Shown piece by piece: positions 1 through 11,297 of a stretch of DNA of 64,000 nt. The notes under the pieces were generated by a model. That model saw only the letters and a list, made by a program, of their open reading frames with translations, ran no database searches and had not been told where the DNA came from. The stretch is from positions 1,262,001 through 1,326,000 of the forward strand of contig NW_022145607.1 in assembly GCF_000002235.5 (NCBI RefSeq), read 5' to 3'. The stretch is from Strongylocentrotus purpuratus. Lineage: Eukaryota > Echinodermata > Echinoidea > Camarodonta > Strongylocentrotidae. Position 1 is the stretch's first letter. Each line of letters opens with the position of its first letter. A program made the translations under genes and the position numbers.

Positions 1-1377
1 ACATGCCTATATAAAATTCATTGTAACTCTTTAGAATAGATAGAAACTCCTAATATTTTTTCATATTTAGATAGATTATGAGTCGGAAATATGATTTCAT
101 GTCTCATTTTATCCTCAATTAACTCATGACGTCATCATAATGGCCTCCAAACTCAAAATTTTAATTTGCATATTATGACGTCAGCATATTTTTGGAAAAT
201 TGATTGTATCTCTGTAAATATGGATCAATTTTCTTTTTAATTTTGATATGTTCTAGCTGAGACAATTTTCTACAAATGTAGTATTCACAATTTTTATTTT
301 TGACAAAAGTATCATGGTGTATTTTTGCGATTAAAGGAGGCATGTCAATTTTTCGCATTTTGCGTGTATTCTCTATGGGACATGACTTTTTCTCAAAACT
401 GGATTCTACACTCCTGTCTTTCGCGAGCAAAATCTCCGTTGTTTTATCTTTGTTTTCGCTGAGCTTCGGATATGTTGTAGCTGAGACAATGAGCTATCAA
501 AAGTGTGCCCTTTATTTTTCAATTAGATGCCGGGATCATGCTCATATTTCACTTGCAAAGTAGGATTTCTGAATTCCATTTCCCGTTTACGTGTAATCGC
601 TATGGGAGATGTTTTGGTATATCGGTAACGCACTTGACTTCCAACCTCGAGATCCCTGGTTCGAGTCCGGGTGTCTCCAACACTTTTTTTTCTTCACTTT
701 TTTTTCCTTTTGACCTTCACTGTACCATCTCCTTTGATTATTTAAACACGTAGATTCGCAAATATTGTCATAAATAACCCTTTTTACTTTATTATTACCC
801 TATTTTCACTTAATCCATTACTTTTTGCGTGTAATCCCTATAGGAGATGACTTTTTCTCAAATCTGGACTCTATATTCCTGTCTTTTGCGAGCAATATCG
901 CCGTTATTTCGGCTTGGATTTTGTTGATTTTTGAGTATGTTGTAGCTGAGACTATATGCTATCTAAATCAATCCTCATTTTTTCAATAAGATGTCATGAT
1001 CGCGCTCATGATCATGATCATTATCATCATGATCATCATTATCATAATGATGATAATCATTTATCAATTACATTTTCATTTCTTTGAATAAGATAAAATC
1101 GTCAAAAGGTGTTCTTCATGATGTAAATTAGAGTCAAATGTGTAACTAGTTACTGCACAGGGTCAAAGGTCATATATTGTTTCAATCTATCTTCCCTAGA
1201 TCCATGATGATCAAGGAGACACAATTTAATCTTGACATATGAATAGATCATAATGGGAGAAGCATATAAATGGGAGAAGCATTTTACAAAATAATATATC
1301 GTGTAATGCATTATTCGTTAAGTCAACCATTATCATACGTATCACCTAATTCGTCTAAGTGACGAATTAAAGTCTAG
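1..1377 (+). mobile_element. Array unit 1 (5' part cut by window)
   Basis: The unit starts mid-element, just after the CpG blocks. Its 3' hairpin is 1348-1368 (8-bp stem, 5-nt loop) and its terminal CTAG is 1374-1377. It carries the first tRNA-like copy. Confidence 0.7.
605..678 (+). tRNA. tRNA-like Pol III unit, copy 1
   Basis: 74 nt. The acceptor halves GGAGATG / TGTCTCC pair over 7 positions, two of them G-T. The A-box-like TGGTATATCGG, the B box GGTTCGAGTCC and a T stem (CCTGG/CCGGG) are clear. The presumed anticodon arm (CTTGA/TCGAG) closes a 9-nt loop containing TCC rather than the normal 7, and three extra T residues precede the A box. It is therefore a tRNA-derived RNA (nearest to Gly-UCC by box A and loop), not a confident translating tRNA. 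A T8 terminator sits at 684-691. Confidence 0.6.
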
Positions 1378-3385
1378 TATTTATTTTGTGTCTGTATAGA
1401 AGAAATTATTATTATTCTTCCTCAATTTTGTTCGCAGGATATCTCAAGAATGGCTAAAACCATTATCATGAAACTTGCCATGATGATAGATCTTAGTCTA
1501 ACTTAGAACTGCGTGACTTTTCAAAAACTCAAAATCATCGTAACGTCATGTAGGCGCCATTTTGTGAAAATCAACTTATGATCATATCTTCATAACGGAA
1601 AAGTATTTCTCATTCTTAATTATCATGATTAAGATCAATATCCGTCCGGTCAATTCCAGGTCAATAAACGTGCGCAAATGCGCGCGTGCGCGTTCATCCG
1701 TGCGTTTACGCGCGCGCAAAAATTTAAAATGCTCTAAATCATCCCAAATTTTTTTTTGCATACGTTTTAGGCCATATGGAGCATTTAACAAAAAATTATG
1801 CTCACGCGCATGCGCGCGCGTTTTTTGCGCGTACTAGCATTTTGCAACATAGAATCGCCGAATTTTCTCTATCATCATATTTGGCACATTTTTCCAAGCA
1901 TTTTGATAACTTGTTAACCTTTTAATAACGCATTGAGCGTCCGTCAAAGTTGACAGCGCGCGCGGACCTGCGTTTTCTTTATCCACAATACATGAGCAAA
2001 AACATGCCTATACAAAATTCTTTGTAACTCTTCAGAATAGATAGGAACTTCCAATATTTTTTCATATTTAGATACATTATGCGTCGGAGATATGATTTCA
2101 TGTCTCGTTTGACCCTCAATTAACTCATGACGTCATCATGATGGCCTCCGAACTCAAAATTTAAATTTTGATAGTATGACGTTTGCATATTTTTGGACAA
2201 TTGATTGTATCTCTGTAAAAATTGATTTTTTTTCTTGCAAATTTTGATATGTTCTAGCTGAGATAATTTTCTGCAAATGCAGAGGCCACAATTTTCCAGT
2301 TTGACAAAGGTATCATGTCGTATTTTTGCGATTAAAGGAGGCATGTCAATTTTTCAACTTTTGCGTGTATTGTCTATGGCACATGACTATTTCTCAAAAC
2401 TGGATTCTACATTTCCCTCTTTCGCGAGCAATATCTCCGTTGTTTTAGGTTTGTTTTTGCTGAGCTTCGGGTATGTTGTAGCTGAGACAAAATGCTATCT
2501 CCAGTGTGCACTTTATTTTTCGATCATATGCCGGGATCATGCTCATATTTCACTTGCAAAGTAGGACTTCAGAATTCCATTTCCCGTTTACGTGTTATCG
2601 CTAAGGGAGATATTTTGGTATATCAGTAACGCACTTGACTTCCAACCTCGAGATCCCTGGTTCGAGTCCGGGTGTCTCCAACAATTTTTTTCTTCACTTT
2701 TTTTTCCTTTTGACCTTTCACTGTACCATCTCCTTTGATTATTTAAACACGTAGAATCGCAAATAATGTCATAAACAACCCTTTTTACTTTATTATTACC
2801 CTATTATCACTTAATCCATTACTTTTTGCGTGTAATCCCTATGGGAGATGACTTTTTCTCAGATCTGGATTCTACATTCCTGTCTTTTGCGAGCAATATC
2901 GCCGTTAGTTCTGCTTGGATTTTGTTGATTTTTGAGTATGTTGTAGCTTAGACTATATGCTATCTAAATCAATCCTTATTTTTTTCAATAAGATGTCAGG
3001 ATCACGCTCATGATCATGATCATGATCATAATCATCATGATAATCATTATCATAATGATGATAATCATTTATCAATTACATTTTCATTTCTTTGAATGAG
3101 ATAAAATCGTCAAAAGGTGTTCTTCATGATGTAAATTAGAGTCAAATGTGTAACTGGTTACTGCACAGGATTAAAGGTCATATATTGTTTCAATCTATCT
3201 TCCCTAGATCCATGATGATCAAGGAGACACAATTTAATCTTGACATATGGATAGATCATAATGGGAGAAGCATATAAATGGGAGAAGCATTTTATAAAAT
3301 AATATATCGTGTAATGCATTATTCGTTATATAAACCATTATCATACGTATCACCTAATTCGTCTAAGTGACGAATTAAAGTCTAG
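1378..3385 (+). mobile_element. Array unit 2, Helitron-like
   Basis: 2008 bp. It begins with the short 5' form 'TATTTATTTTGTGTCTG' directly after the previous CTAG and lacks the inverted-repeat 5' end. It ends in CTAG at 3382-3385. Confidence 0.65.
2606..2679 (+). tRNA. tRNA-like Pol III unit, copy 2
   Basis: The acceptor start is GGAGATA and the A-box GG is AG (ATCAGTAAC), so the internal promoter is weakened. The B box is intact. T7 at 2685-2691. Confidence 0.5.
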
Positions 3386-5422
3386 TTAGGTGATACGTAA
3401 CGAAGTCTACGTATCACCTATTGATTTCGTCAAGATTGTTATTTATTATTATTTATTATTATTATTCTTCCTCGAATTTGTTCGCAGGATATCTCAAGAC
3501 TGAATGAAGCCATTGTTATGAATCTTTTAATGATGATAGATCTTAGTCTAACTTAGAACTGCGTGAATTTTCAAAGACTCAAAATTATCGTGACGTCATC
3601 CAGGCGCCATTTTGTGAAAATCAACTAATGATCATATCTTCATAACGAATAGTAATTTTTCATTCATATTTATCACGATTAAGATCAATATCCGTCCGGT
3701 CAATTTCAAGTCAATAAACGTCCGTAAATGCGCGCGTGCGCGCTCGTCCGCGCGTTTACGCGCGCGCAAAAAATTAAAATGCTCCAAATCATCCCAAATT
3801 TTTTTTGCATACGTTTCAGGCCATATGGAGCATTTGATAAAAAAATTACGCACACGCGCATGCGCGCGCGTTTTCGCGCGTACTGGCATTTTGCAACATA
3901 GAATCGCCGATTTTTTTCTGACATCATATTTGGTACATTTTTCCAAGCATTTTGATAATTTGTTCACCTTTTATTAACGCAATGAGCGTCCGTCAAAGTT
4001 GACAGCACACGCGGATTTGCGTTATCTTTATCCACAATACATGGGCAAAAACATGCCTATATAAAATTCATTGTAACTCTTTAGAATAAACAGAAACTCC
4101 TAATATTTTATCATATTTGAATAGATGATGAGTCGGAAATATGATTTCATGTCTCATTTTATCCTCAATTAACTCATGACGTCATCATAATGGCCTCCAA
4201 ACTCAAAATTTCAATTTGCATATTATGACGTCAGCATATTTTTGGAAAATTGATTGTATCTCTGTAAATATGGATCAATTTTCTTTCAAATTTTGATATG
4301 CTCTAGCTGAGACAATTTTCTACAAATGTAGTGTTCACAATTTTTATTTTTGACAAAACTATCATGGTGTATTTTTGCGATTAAAGGAGGCATGTCAATT
4401 TTTCGCATTTTGCGTGTATTCTCTATGGGACATGACTTTTTCTCAAAATTGGATTCTACACTCCTGTCTTTCGCGAGCAAAATCTTCGTTGTTTTAGCTT
4501 TGTTTTCGTTGAGCTTCGAATATGTTGTAGCTGAGACAATGAGCTATCAAAAGTGTATCCTTTATTTTTTGATTAGATTCCGGGATCATGCTCATATTTC
4601 ACTTGCAAAGTAGGATTTCTGAATTCCATTTCCCGTTTACGTGTAATCGCTATGGGAGATGTTGTGGTATATCGGTAACGCACTTGACTTCCAACCTCGA
4701 GATCCCTGGTTCGAGTCCGGGTGTCTCCAACACTTTTTTTTCCACTTTTTTTTTTCCTTTTGACCTTCACTGTGCAATCTCCTTTGATTATTTAAACACG
4801 TAGATTCGCAAATATCGTCATAAATAACCCTTTTTACTTTATTATTACCCTATTTTCACTTAATCCATTACTTTGTGCGTGTAATCCCTATAGGAGATGA
4901 CTTTTTCTTAAAATCTGGAGTCTACATTCCTGTCTTTTGCGAGCAATATCGCCGTTATTTCGGCTTGGATTTTTTTGATTTTTGAGTGTATTGTAGCTGA
5001 GACTATATGCTATCTAAATCAACCCTCATTTTTTCAATAAGATGTCATGATCGCGCTCATGATCATTATCATCATGATCATCATTATCATAATGATGATA
5101 ATCATTTATCAATTACATTTTCATTTCTTTGAATAAGATAAAATCGTCAAAAGGTGTTCTTCATGATGTAAATTAGAGTCAAATGTGTAACTAGTTACTG
5201 CACAGGGTCAAAGGTCATATATTGTTTCAATCTATCTTCCCTAGATCCATGATGATCAAGGAGACACAATTTAATCTAGACATATGAATAGATCATAACG
5301 GGAGAAGCATATAAATGGGAGAAGCATTTTACAAAATAATATATCGTGTAATGCATTATTCGTTATGTAAACCATTATCATACGTATCACCTAATTCGTC
5401 TAAGTGACGAATTAAAGTCTAG
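3386..5422 (+). mobile_element. Array unit 3, Helitron-like, with 5' inverted repeat
   Basis: 2037 bp. The 5' end is a perfect 13-bp inverted repeat (3387-3420, arms TAGGTGATACGTA / TACGTATCACCTA). The outer arm is also the reverse complement of the ACGTATCACCTA sequence just before the unit's own 3' hairpin. It ends in CTAG at 5419-5422. Confidence 0.65.
4655..4728 (+). tRNA. tRNA-like Pol III unit, copy 3
   Basis: As copy 1 except for one T-to-G change just before the A box (GTTGTGGTAT). T8 at 4734-4741. Confidence 0.55.
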
Positions 5423-7425
5423 TATTTATTTTGTGTCTGTATAGAAGAAATTATTATTATTCTTCCTCAATTTTGTTCGCAGGATATCTCAAGAATGGCT
5501 AAAGCCATTATCATGAAACTTGCCATGATGATAGATCTTAGCCTAACTTAGAACTGCGTGACTTTTCAAAAACTCAAACTCATCGTGACGTCATCCAGGC
5601 GCCATTTTGTGAAAATCAACTTATGATCATATCTTCATAACGGAAAAGTATTTCTCATTCATAATTATCACGATTAAGATCAATATCAGTCCGGTCAATT
5701 TCAGGTCAATTAACGTGCGCAAATGCACGCGTGCGCGTTCGTCCGCGCGTTTACGCGCGTGCAAAAATTAAAAATGCTCTAAATCATCCCAAATTTTTTT
5801 TGCATACGTTTCAGGCCATATGGAGCATTTGAAAAAAAAATTACGCACACGCGCATGCGCGCGCGTTTTCGCGCGTACTGGCATTTTGCAAAATAGAATC
5901 GCCGAATTTTTTCTGTCATCATATTCGGTACATTTTTCCAAGCATTTTGATAATTTGTTCACCTTTTATTAACGCAATGAGCGTCCGTCAAAGTTGACTG
6001 CACGCGCGGATTTGCGTTATCTTTATCCACAATACATGGGCAAAAACATGCCTATATAAAATTCATTGTAACTCTTTAGAATAGATAGAAACTCCTAATA
6101 TTTTTTCATATTTGGATAGATTATGAGTCGGAAATATGATTTCATGTCTCATTTGACCCTCAATTAACTCATGACGTCATCATAATGGCCTCCGAACTCA
6201 AAAATTTAATTTGCATATTATGACGTCAGCATATTTTTGGAAAATTGATTGTATCTCTGTAAATATAGATCAATTTTCTTTTTAATTTTGATATGTTCTA
6301 GCTGAGACAATTTTCTACAAATGTAGTATACAAAATTTTCCAGTTTGACAAAAGTATCATGGTGTATTTTTGCGATTAAAGGAGGCATGTCAATTTTTCG
6401 CATTTTGCGTGTATTCTCTAGGGGACATGACTTTTTCTCAAAACTGGATTCTACACTCCTGTCTTTTGTGAGCAAAATCTCCGTTGTTTTATCTTTGTTT
6501 TTGCTGAGCTTTGGATATGTTGTAGCTGAGACAATAAGCTATCAAAAGTGTGTCTTTTATTTTTCGATTAGATGCCGGGATCATGCTCATATTTCACTTG
6601 CAAAGTAGGATTTCTGAATTCCATTTCCCGTTTACGTGTAATCGCTATGGGAGATGTTTTGGTATATCGGTAACGCACTTGACTTCCAACCTCGAGATCC
6701 CTGGTTCGAGTCCGGGTGTCTCCAACACTTTTTTTTTCACTTTTTTTTCCTTTTGACCTTCACTGTACCATCTCCTTTGATTATTTAAACACGTAGATTC
6801 GCAAATAATGTCATAAATAACCCTTTTTACTTTATTATTACCCTATTTTCACTTAATCCATTACTTACTTTTTGCGTGTAATCCCTATGGGAGATGACTT
6901 TTTCTAAAATCTGGAGTTTACATTCCTTTCTTTTGCGAGCAATATCGCCGTTATTTCGGCTTGGATTTTGTTGATTTTTTAGTATGTTGTAGCTGAGACT
7001 ATATGCTATCTAAATCAACCCTCATTTTTTCAATAAGATGTCATGATCGCGCTCATGATCATGATCATGATCATCATGATCATCATTATCATAATGATGA
7101 TAATCATTTATCAATTACATTTTCATTTCTTTGAATAAGATAAAAATCGTCAAAAGGTGTTCTTCATGATGTAAATTAGAGTCAAATGTGTAACTGGTTA
7201 CTGCACAGGGTCAAAGGTCATATAGTGTTTCAATCTATCTTCCCTAGATCCATGATGATCAAGGAGACACAATTTAATCTTGACATATGAATAGATCATA
7301 ATGGGAGAAGCATATGAATGGGAGAAGCATTTTACAAAATAATATATCGTGTAATGCATTATTCGTTATGTAAACCATTATCATACGTATCACCTAATTC
7401 GTCTAAGTGACGAATTAAAGTCTAG
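5423..7425 (+). mobile_element. Array unit 4, Helitron-like
   Basis: 2003 bp, short 5' form, ending in CTAG at 7422-7425. Its sequence is close to units 1 and 3. Confidence 0.65.
6650..6723 (+). tRNA. tRNA-like Pol III unit, copy 4
   Basis: Identical to copy 1 over the 74 nt as far as I can read. T9 at 6729-6737. Confidence 0.6.
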
Positions 7426-7497
7426 TTAGGTGATACGTAACGAAGTCTACGTATCACCTTTTGATTTCGTCAAGATTTTTATTATTTATTTATTTAT

Positions 7498-7614
7498 TAG
7501 GTGGTCTGTCAACGACAGATCACCTATTGTTTTCGTCAGAATTTTCTTTCTTTATTATTATTAGGTGGTCTGTCAACGACAGATCACCTATTGTTTTCGT
7601 CAGAATTTTCTTTC

Positions 7615-7625
<11 letters not shown>
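7498..7625 (+). repeat. Two direct copies of a 5' terminal palindrome
   Basis: A 64-bp segment is repeated from 7498 and from 7562. Each copy contains a 12-bp imperfect palindrome with a 3-nt loop (7499-7525, 7563-7589) followed by 'TTGTTTTCGTCAG'. This is the presumed 5' terminus of the second subfamily, present twice. Confidence 0.85.
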
Positions 7626-7647
<22 letters not shown>

Positions 7648-7650
7648 TAT
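7616..7650. repeat. TTA microsatellite
   Basis: A run of ATT/TTA triplets follows the element 5' ends. Shorter TTA runs lie at the same place in most units. Confidence 0.9.
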
Positions 7651-8856
7651 TTTTATTTATTTTCACACTTTTTTGTTAACAGGATAACTCAAGATCAGTT
7701 TAGTCAATTTCGTTCAATTTTGGCACAGTCATAGGTCATTGTCATGAGACGTTAGAGTAACATTTTCAAGGTCATCAAGTTTTCATGACGTCATCCAGGC
7801 GCCATTTTGTGTTTTTTTTGGTACTTTTTACTCATGATCATATCTTCATAACGGAAAGGCATTTCTCATTCATATTTATCACGATTAAGGTCAATATTCG
7901 TCCGGTCAATTTCAGGTCAGAAAACGCGCGCGCATGCGTACGTCCGCGCGTCACCGCGCGCGCAAAAAATAAAAATGCTCCAAATCGTCTCAAATTAATT
8001 TTGCATACGTTTCAGGCCATTTCAAGCATTTTGAAAAAAACGCGCACACGCGGATGGGCGCGCGTTTTCGCGCGTACTGATATTTTGCAACATAGAATCG
8101 CTGAATGTTTTCTGGCATCATGTTTGACACATTTTTCCAAGCATTTTGATACCTTGTTCACCTTTTTCTGACCAGTAATAACGGAATGAGCGTCCGTTTA
8201 AGATAATGTCCGTGCGTGCGAGCTCTCGTAATACATAGCATACATGGGCAAAAACATGCCTATACAAAATCCATTGTAGCGCTTTAGGATTCAAGTTGAA
8301 CCCAATTTTTTTTCCATATTTTGATAGAGTATGAATTGGAAATATGATTTCATGTCTCATTTGACCCTCAATTAACTCATGACGTCATCATAATGGCCTC
8401 CCAACTCAAAATTTCAATTTGCATATTATGACGTCAGCAGATTTCTGGAAAATAGACTGTATCTCTGTCAATATTGATCAATTTTCTTTCAAATTTTGAT
8501 ATGATCTAGCTGAGACAATTCTCTACAAATGCAGTCCACACGATATTTCATTTTGACAAAGGCATCATGGCGTATTTTTGCGATTAAAGGAGGCATGTCA
8601 ATTTTTCACATTTTGCGTGTATTCTCTATGGGACATGACTTTTTCTCAAAACTGGATTCTACATCCTGTCTTTTGCGAGCAATATCTCCGTCGTTTTAGC
8701 TTTGTTTACGCTGAACTTTGAGTATGTTGTAGCTGAGACAATAAGCTATCACAAGTGTGCCCTTTATTTTTCGATCAGATGCCGGGATCATGCTCATATT
8801 TCAATTACAAAGTGGGATTTGTGCATTCCATTTTCCGTTTACGTGTAATCTCTATG

Positions 8857-8930
8857 GGAAATGTTTTGGTATATCGGTAACGCACTTGACTTCCGACCTC
8901 GAGGTCCCTGGTTCGAGTCCGGGCGTCTCC
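8857..8930 (+). tRNA. tRNA-like Pol III unit, copy 5 (second subfamily)
   Basis: Acceptor GGAAATG / CGTCTCC has one mismatch. The loop reads CTTCCGACC and the arm is extended by a G (CTCGAGG). T8 at 8936-8943. Confidence 0.5.
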
Positions 8931-9462
8931 AACAATTTTTTTTCTTCACTTTTTTTTCTTTTTGACCATTCACTCTACCATCTCCTTTGAATATTAAAAC
9001 ACGTACAATCGCAAATAATGTAATAAACAACCATATTTACTTTATTATTACCCTATTATCACTAGATCCATTACTTTTTGCGTGTAATCCTTATGGGAGA
9101 TGACTTTTTCTCAAATCTTGATTCTACATTCTTGTCTTTTGCGAGCAATATCGCCGTTATTTCGGCTTGATTTTTGTTGATTTTTGAGTATGTTGTAGCT
9201 GAGACTATATACTATCTAAATGTTCTCTCATTTTTTTCAGTCTGATGTCATCGTGGTCTGTTAATGATAATCATCAACATCATCATCATCATCATCATCA
9301 TCGTCATCCCCATTACTATCAAGATCATCATCATCATCATGATCATCATTGTTTACATGTCTATATAACTTCTCCCTTTCTCAATATAGTAAATATTATA
9401 ATACATCATAAGACTTGAAGACAGACCACCTAATTCGTCCCCATGACGAATTAAATTTCTAG

Positions 9463-11297
9463 TTATTATTATTATTATTATTATTTATTTTTATTTATTT
9501 TCACACTTTTTTGTTAACAGGATAACTCAAGATCAGTTTAGTCAATTTCGTTCAATTTTGGCACAGTCATAGGTCATTGTCATGAGACGTTAGAGTAACA
9601 TTTTCAAGGTCATCAAGTTTTCATGACGTCATCCAGGCGCCATTTTGTGTTTTTTTTGGTCCTTTTTACTCATGATCATATCTTCATAACGGAAAGGCAT
9701 TTCTCATTCATATTTATCACGATTAAGGTCAATATCCGTCCGGTCAATTTCAGGTCAGAAAACGCGCGCGCATGCGTACGTCCGCGCGTCACCGCGCGCG
9801 CAAAAAATAAAAATGCTCCAAATCGTCTCAAATTATTTTTGCATACGTTTCAGGCCATTTTAAGCATTTTGCAAAAAACGCGCGCACGCACATGCGCGCG
9901 CGTTTTCGCGCGTAATTGCTTTTTCCTACATAGAATCGCCAATTTTTTTCTGTCATCATATTTGACACATTTTTCCAAGCATTTTGATACCTTGTTCACC
10001 TTTTTCTGACCATTAATAACGGAATGAGCGTCCGTTTAAGATAATTTCCGTGCGTGCGAGCTCTTGTAATACATAGCATACATGGGCAAAAACATGCCTA
10101 TACAAAATCCATTGTAGCGCTTTAGGATGCAAAGTGAACCCAATTTTTTTCTTCATATTTTGATAGAGTATGAATTTGAAATATGATTTCATGTCTCATT
10201 TGACCCTCAATTAACTCATGACGTCATCATAATGGCCTCCCAACTCAAAATTTCAATTTGCATATTATGACGTCAGTATTTTTCTGGAAAATTGACTGTA
10301 TCTCTGTAAATATTGATTGATTTTCTTCCAAATTTTGATATGATCTAGCTGAGACAATTCTCTACAAATGCAGTCTAAACAATTTTTCATTTTGACAAAG
10401 GTATCATGGCGTATTTTTGTGATTAAAGGTGGCATGTCAATTTTTCACATTTTGCGTGTATTCTCTATGGGACATGACTTTTTCCCAAAACTGGATTCTA
10501 CATCCTGTCTTTTGCGAGCAATATCTCCGTCGTTTTAGCTTTGTTTTCGCTGAGCTTCGAGTATGTTGTAGCTGAGACAATAAGCTATCACAAGTGTGCC
10601 CTTTATTTTTCGATCAGATGCCGGGATCATGCTCATATCTCACTTGCAAAGTGGGATTTGATCATTCCATTTTCCGTTTACGTGTAATCTCTATGGGAAA
10701 TGTTTTGGTATATCGGTAACGCACTTGACTTCCGACCTCGAGGTCCCTGGTTCGAGTCCGGGGGTCTCCAACAATTTTTTTTTCACTTTTTTTTTCTTTT
10801 TGACCTTTTACTGTACCATCTCCTTTAAATATTAAAACACGTACAATCGCAAATAATGTAATAGACAACCATATTTACTTTATTATTACCCTATTATCAC
10901 TTGATCCATTACTTTTTGCATGTAATCCTTATGGGAGATGACTTTTTCTCAAATCTGGATTCTACATTCTTGTCTTTTGCGAGCAATATCGCCATTATTT
11001 CGGCTTGATTTTTGTTGATTTTTGAGTATGTTGTAGCTGAGACTATATGCTATCTCAACGTCCCCTCATTTTTTAATCAGATGTCATCATGGTCTGTTGA
11101 TGATCATCAACATCACCATGATCATCATCATCGTCATCACCATTACTATCAAGATCATCATCATGATCATCATTCTTTACATGTCTATATAACTTCTCCC
11201 TTTTTCAATATAGTAAATATTGAATTAAAGATGAGCATGAACATAGGAATTAAAGACAGACCACCTAATTCGTCCCCATGACGAATTAAATTTCTAG
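9463..11297 (+). mobile_element. Array unit 6, second subfamily
   Basis: 1835 bp. It starts in a TTA run with no inverted-repeat 5' end. Its left third is nearly identical to that of unit 5 (about 7650-8290 versus 9486-10120). The 3' end is again of the CAGACCACCT type, with CTAG at 11294-11297. Confidence 0.65.
10696..10769 (+). tRNA. tRNA-like Pol III unit, copy 6 (second subfamily)
   Basis: Same loop as copy 5. The 3' acceptor strand begins GGTCTCC, which weakens the inner stem. T9 at 10775-10783. Confidence 0.5.

Larger units (their letters stand above)
7426..9462 (+). mobile_element. Array unit 5, second subfamily nested behind a first-subfamily 5' end
   Basis: 2037 bp. The unit starts with a first-subfamily inverted repeat (7428-7459). 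Then come two copies of a different 5' end (from 7498 and 7562, period 64 bp), each with an imperfect palindrome AGGTGGTCTGTC-AAC-GACAGATCACCT. Its 3' end reads CAGACCACCT before the hairpin, which is the reverse complement of AGGTGGTCTG. The terminal CTAG is 9459-9462. The CpG blocks and the 3' microsatellite (CATCATC type) differ from units 1-4. Confidence 0.65.

Noticed and set aside
338..345. AAAGGAGG before ATG, like a bacterial ribosome binding site, in most units
   Set aside because: The window has spliced exons and eukaryotic repeats; the motif is part of the repeat and the frame shows no sign of bacterial coding.
605..678. A standard tRNA-Gly(UCC) gene
   Set aside because: The 9-nt anticodon loop, weak D arm and extra T residues do not fit a normal tRNA; kept only as tRNA-like.
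3632..3967. Arg/Ala-rich open frames on both strands of the CpG blocks (up to 128 codons)
   Set aside because: They arise from GCGC-type sequence on both strands, change frame between copies and have no domain.
7461..7734. Open frames with repeated GGLSTTDHLLF and poly-Ile/Tyr
   Set aside because: Translation of the duplicated palindrome and the TTA microsatellite.
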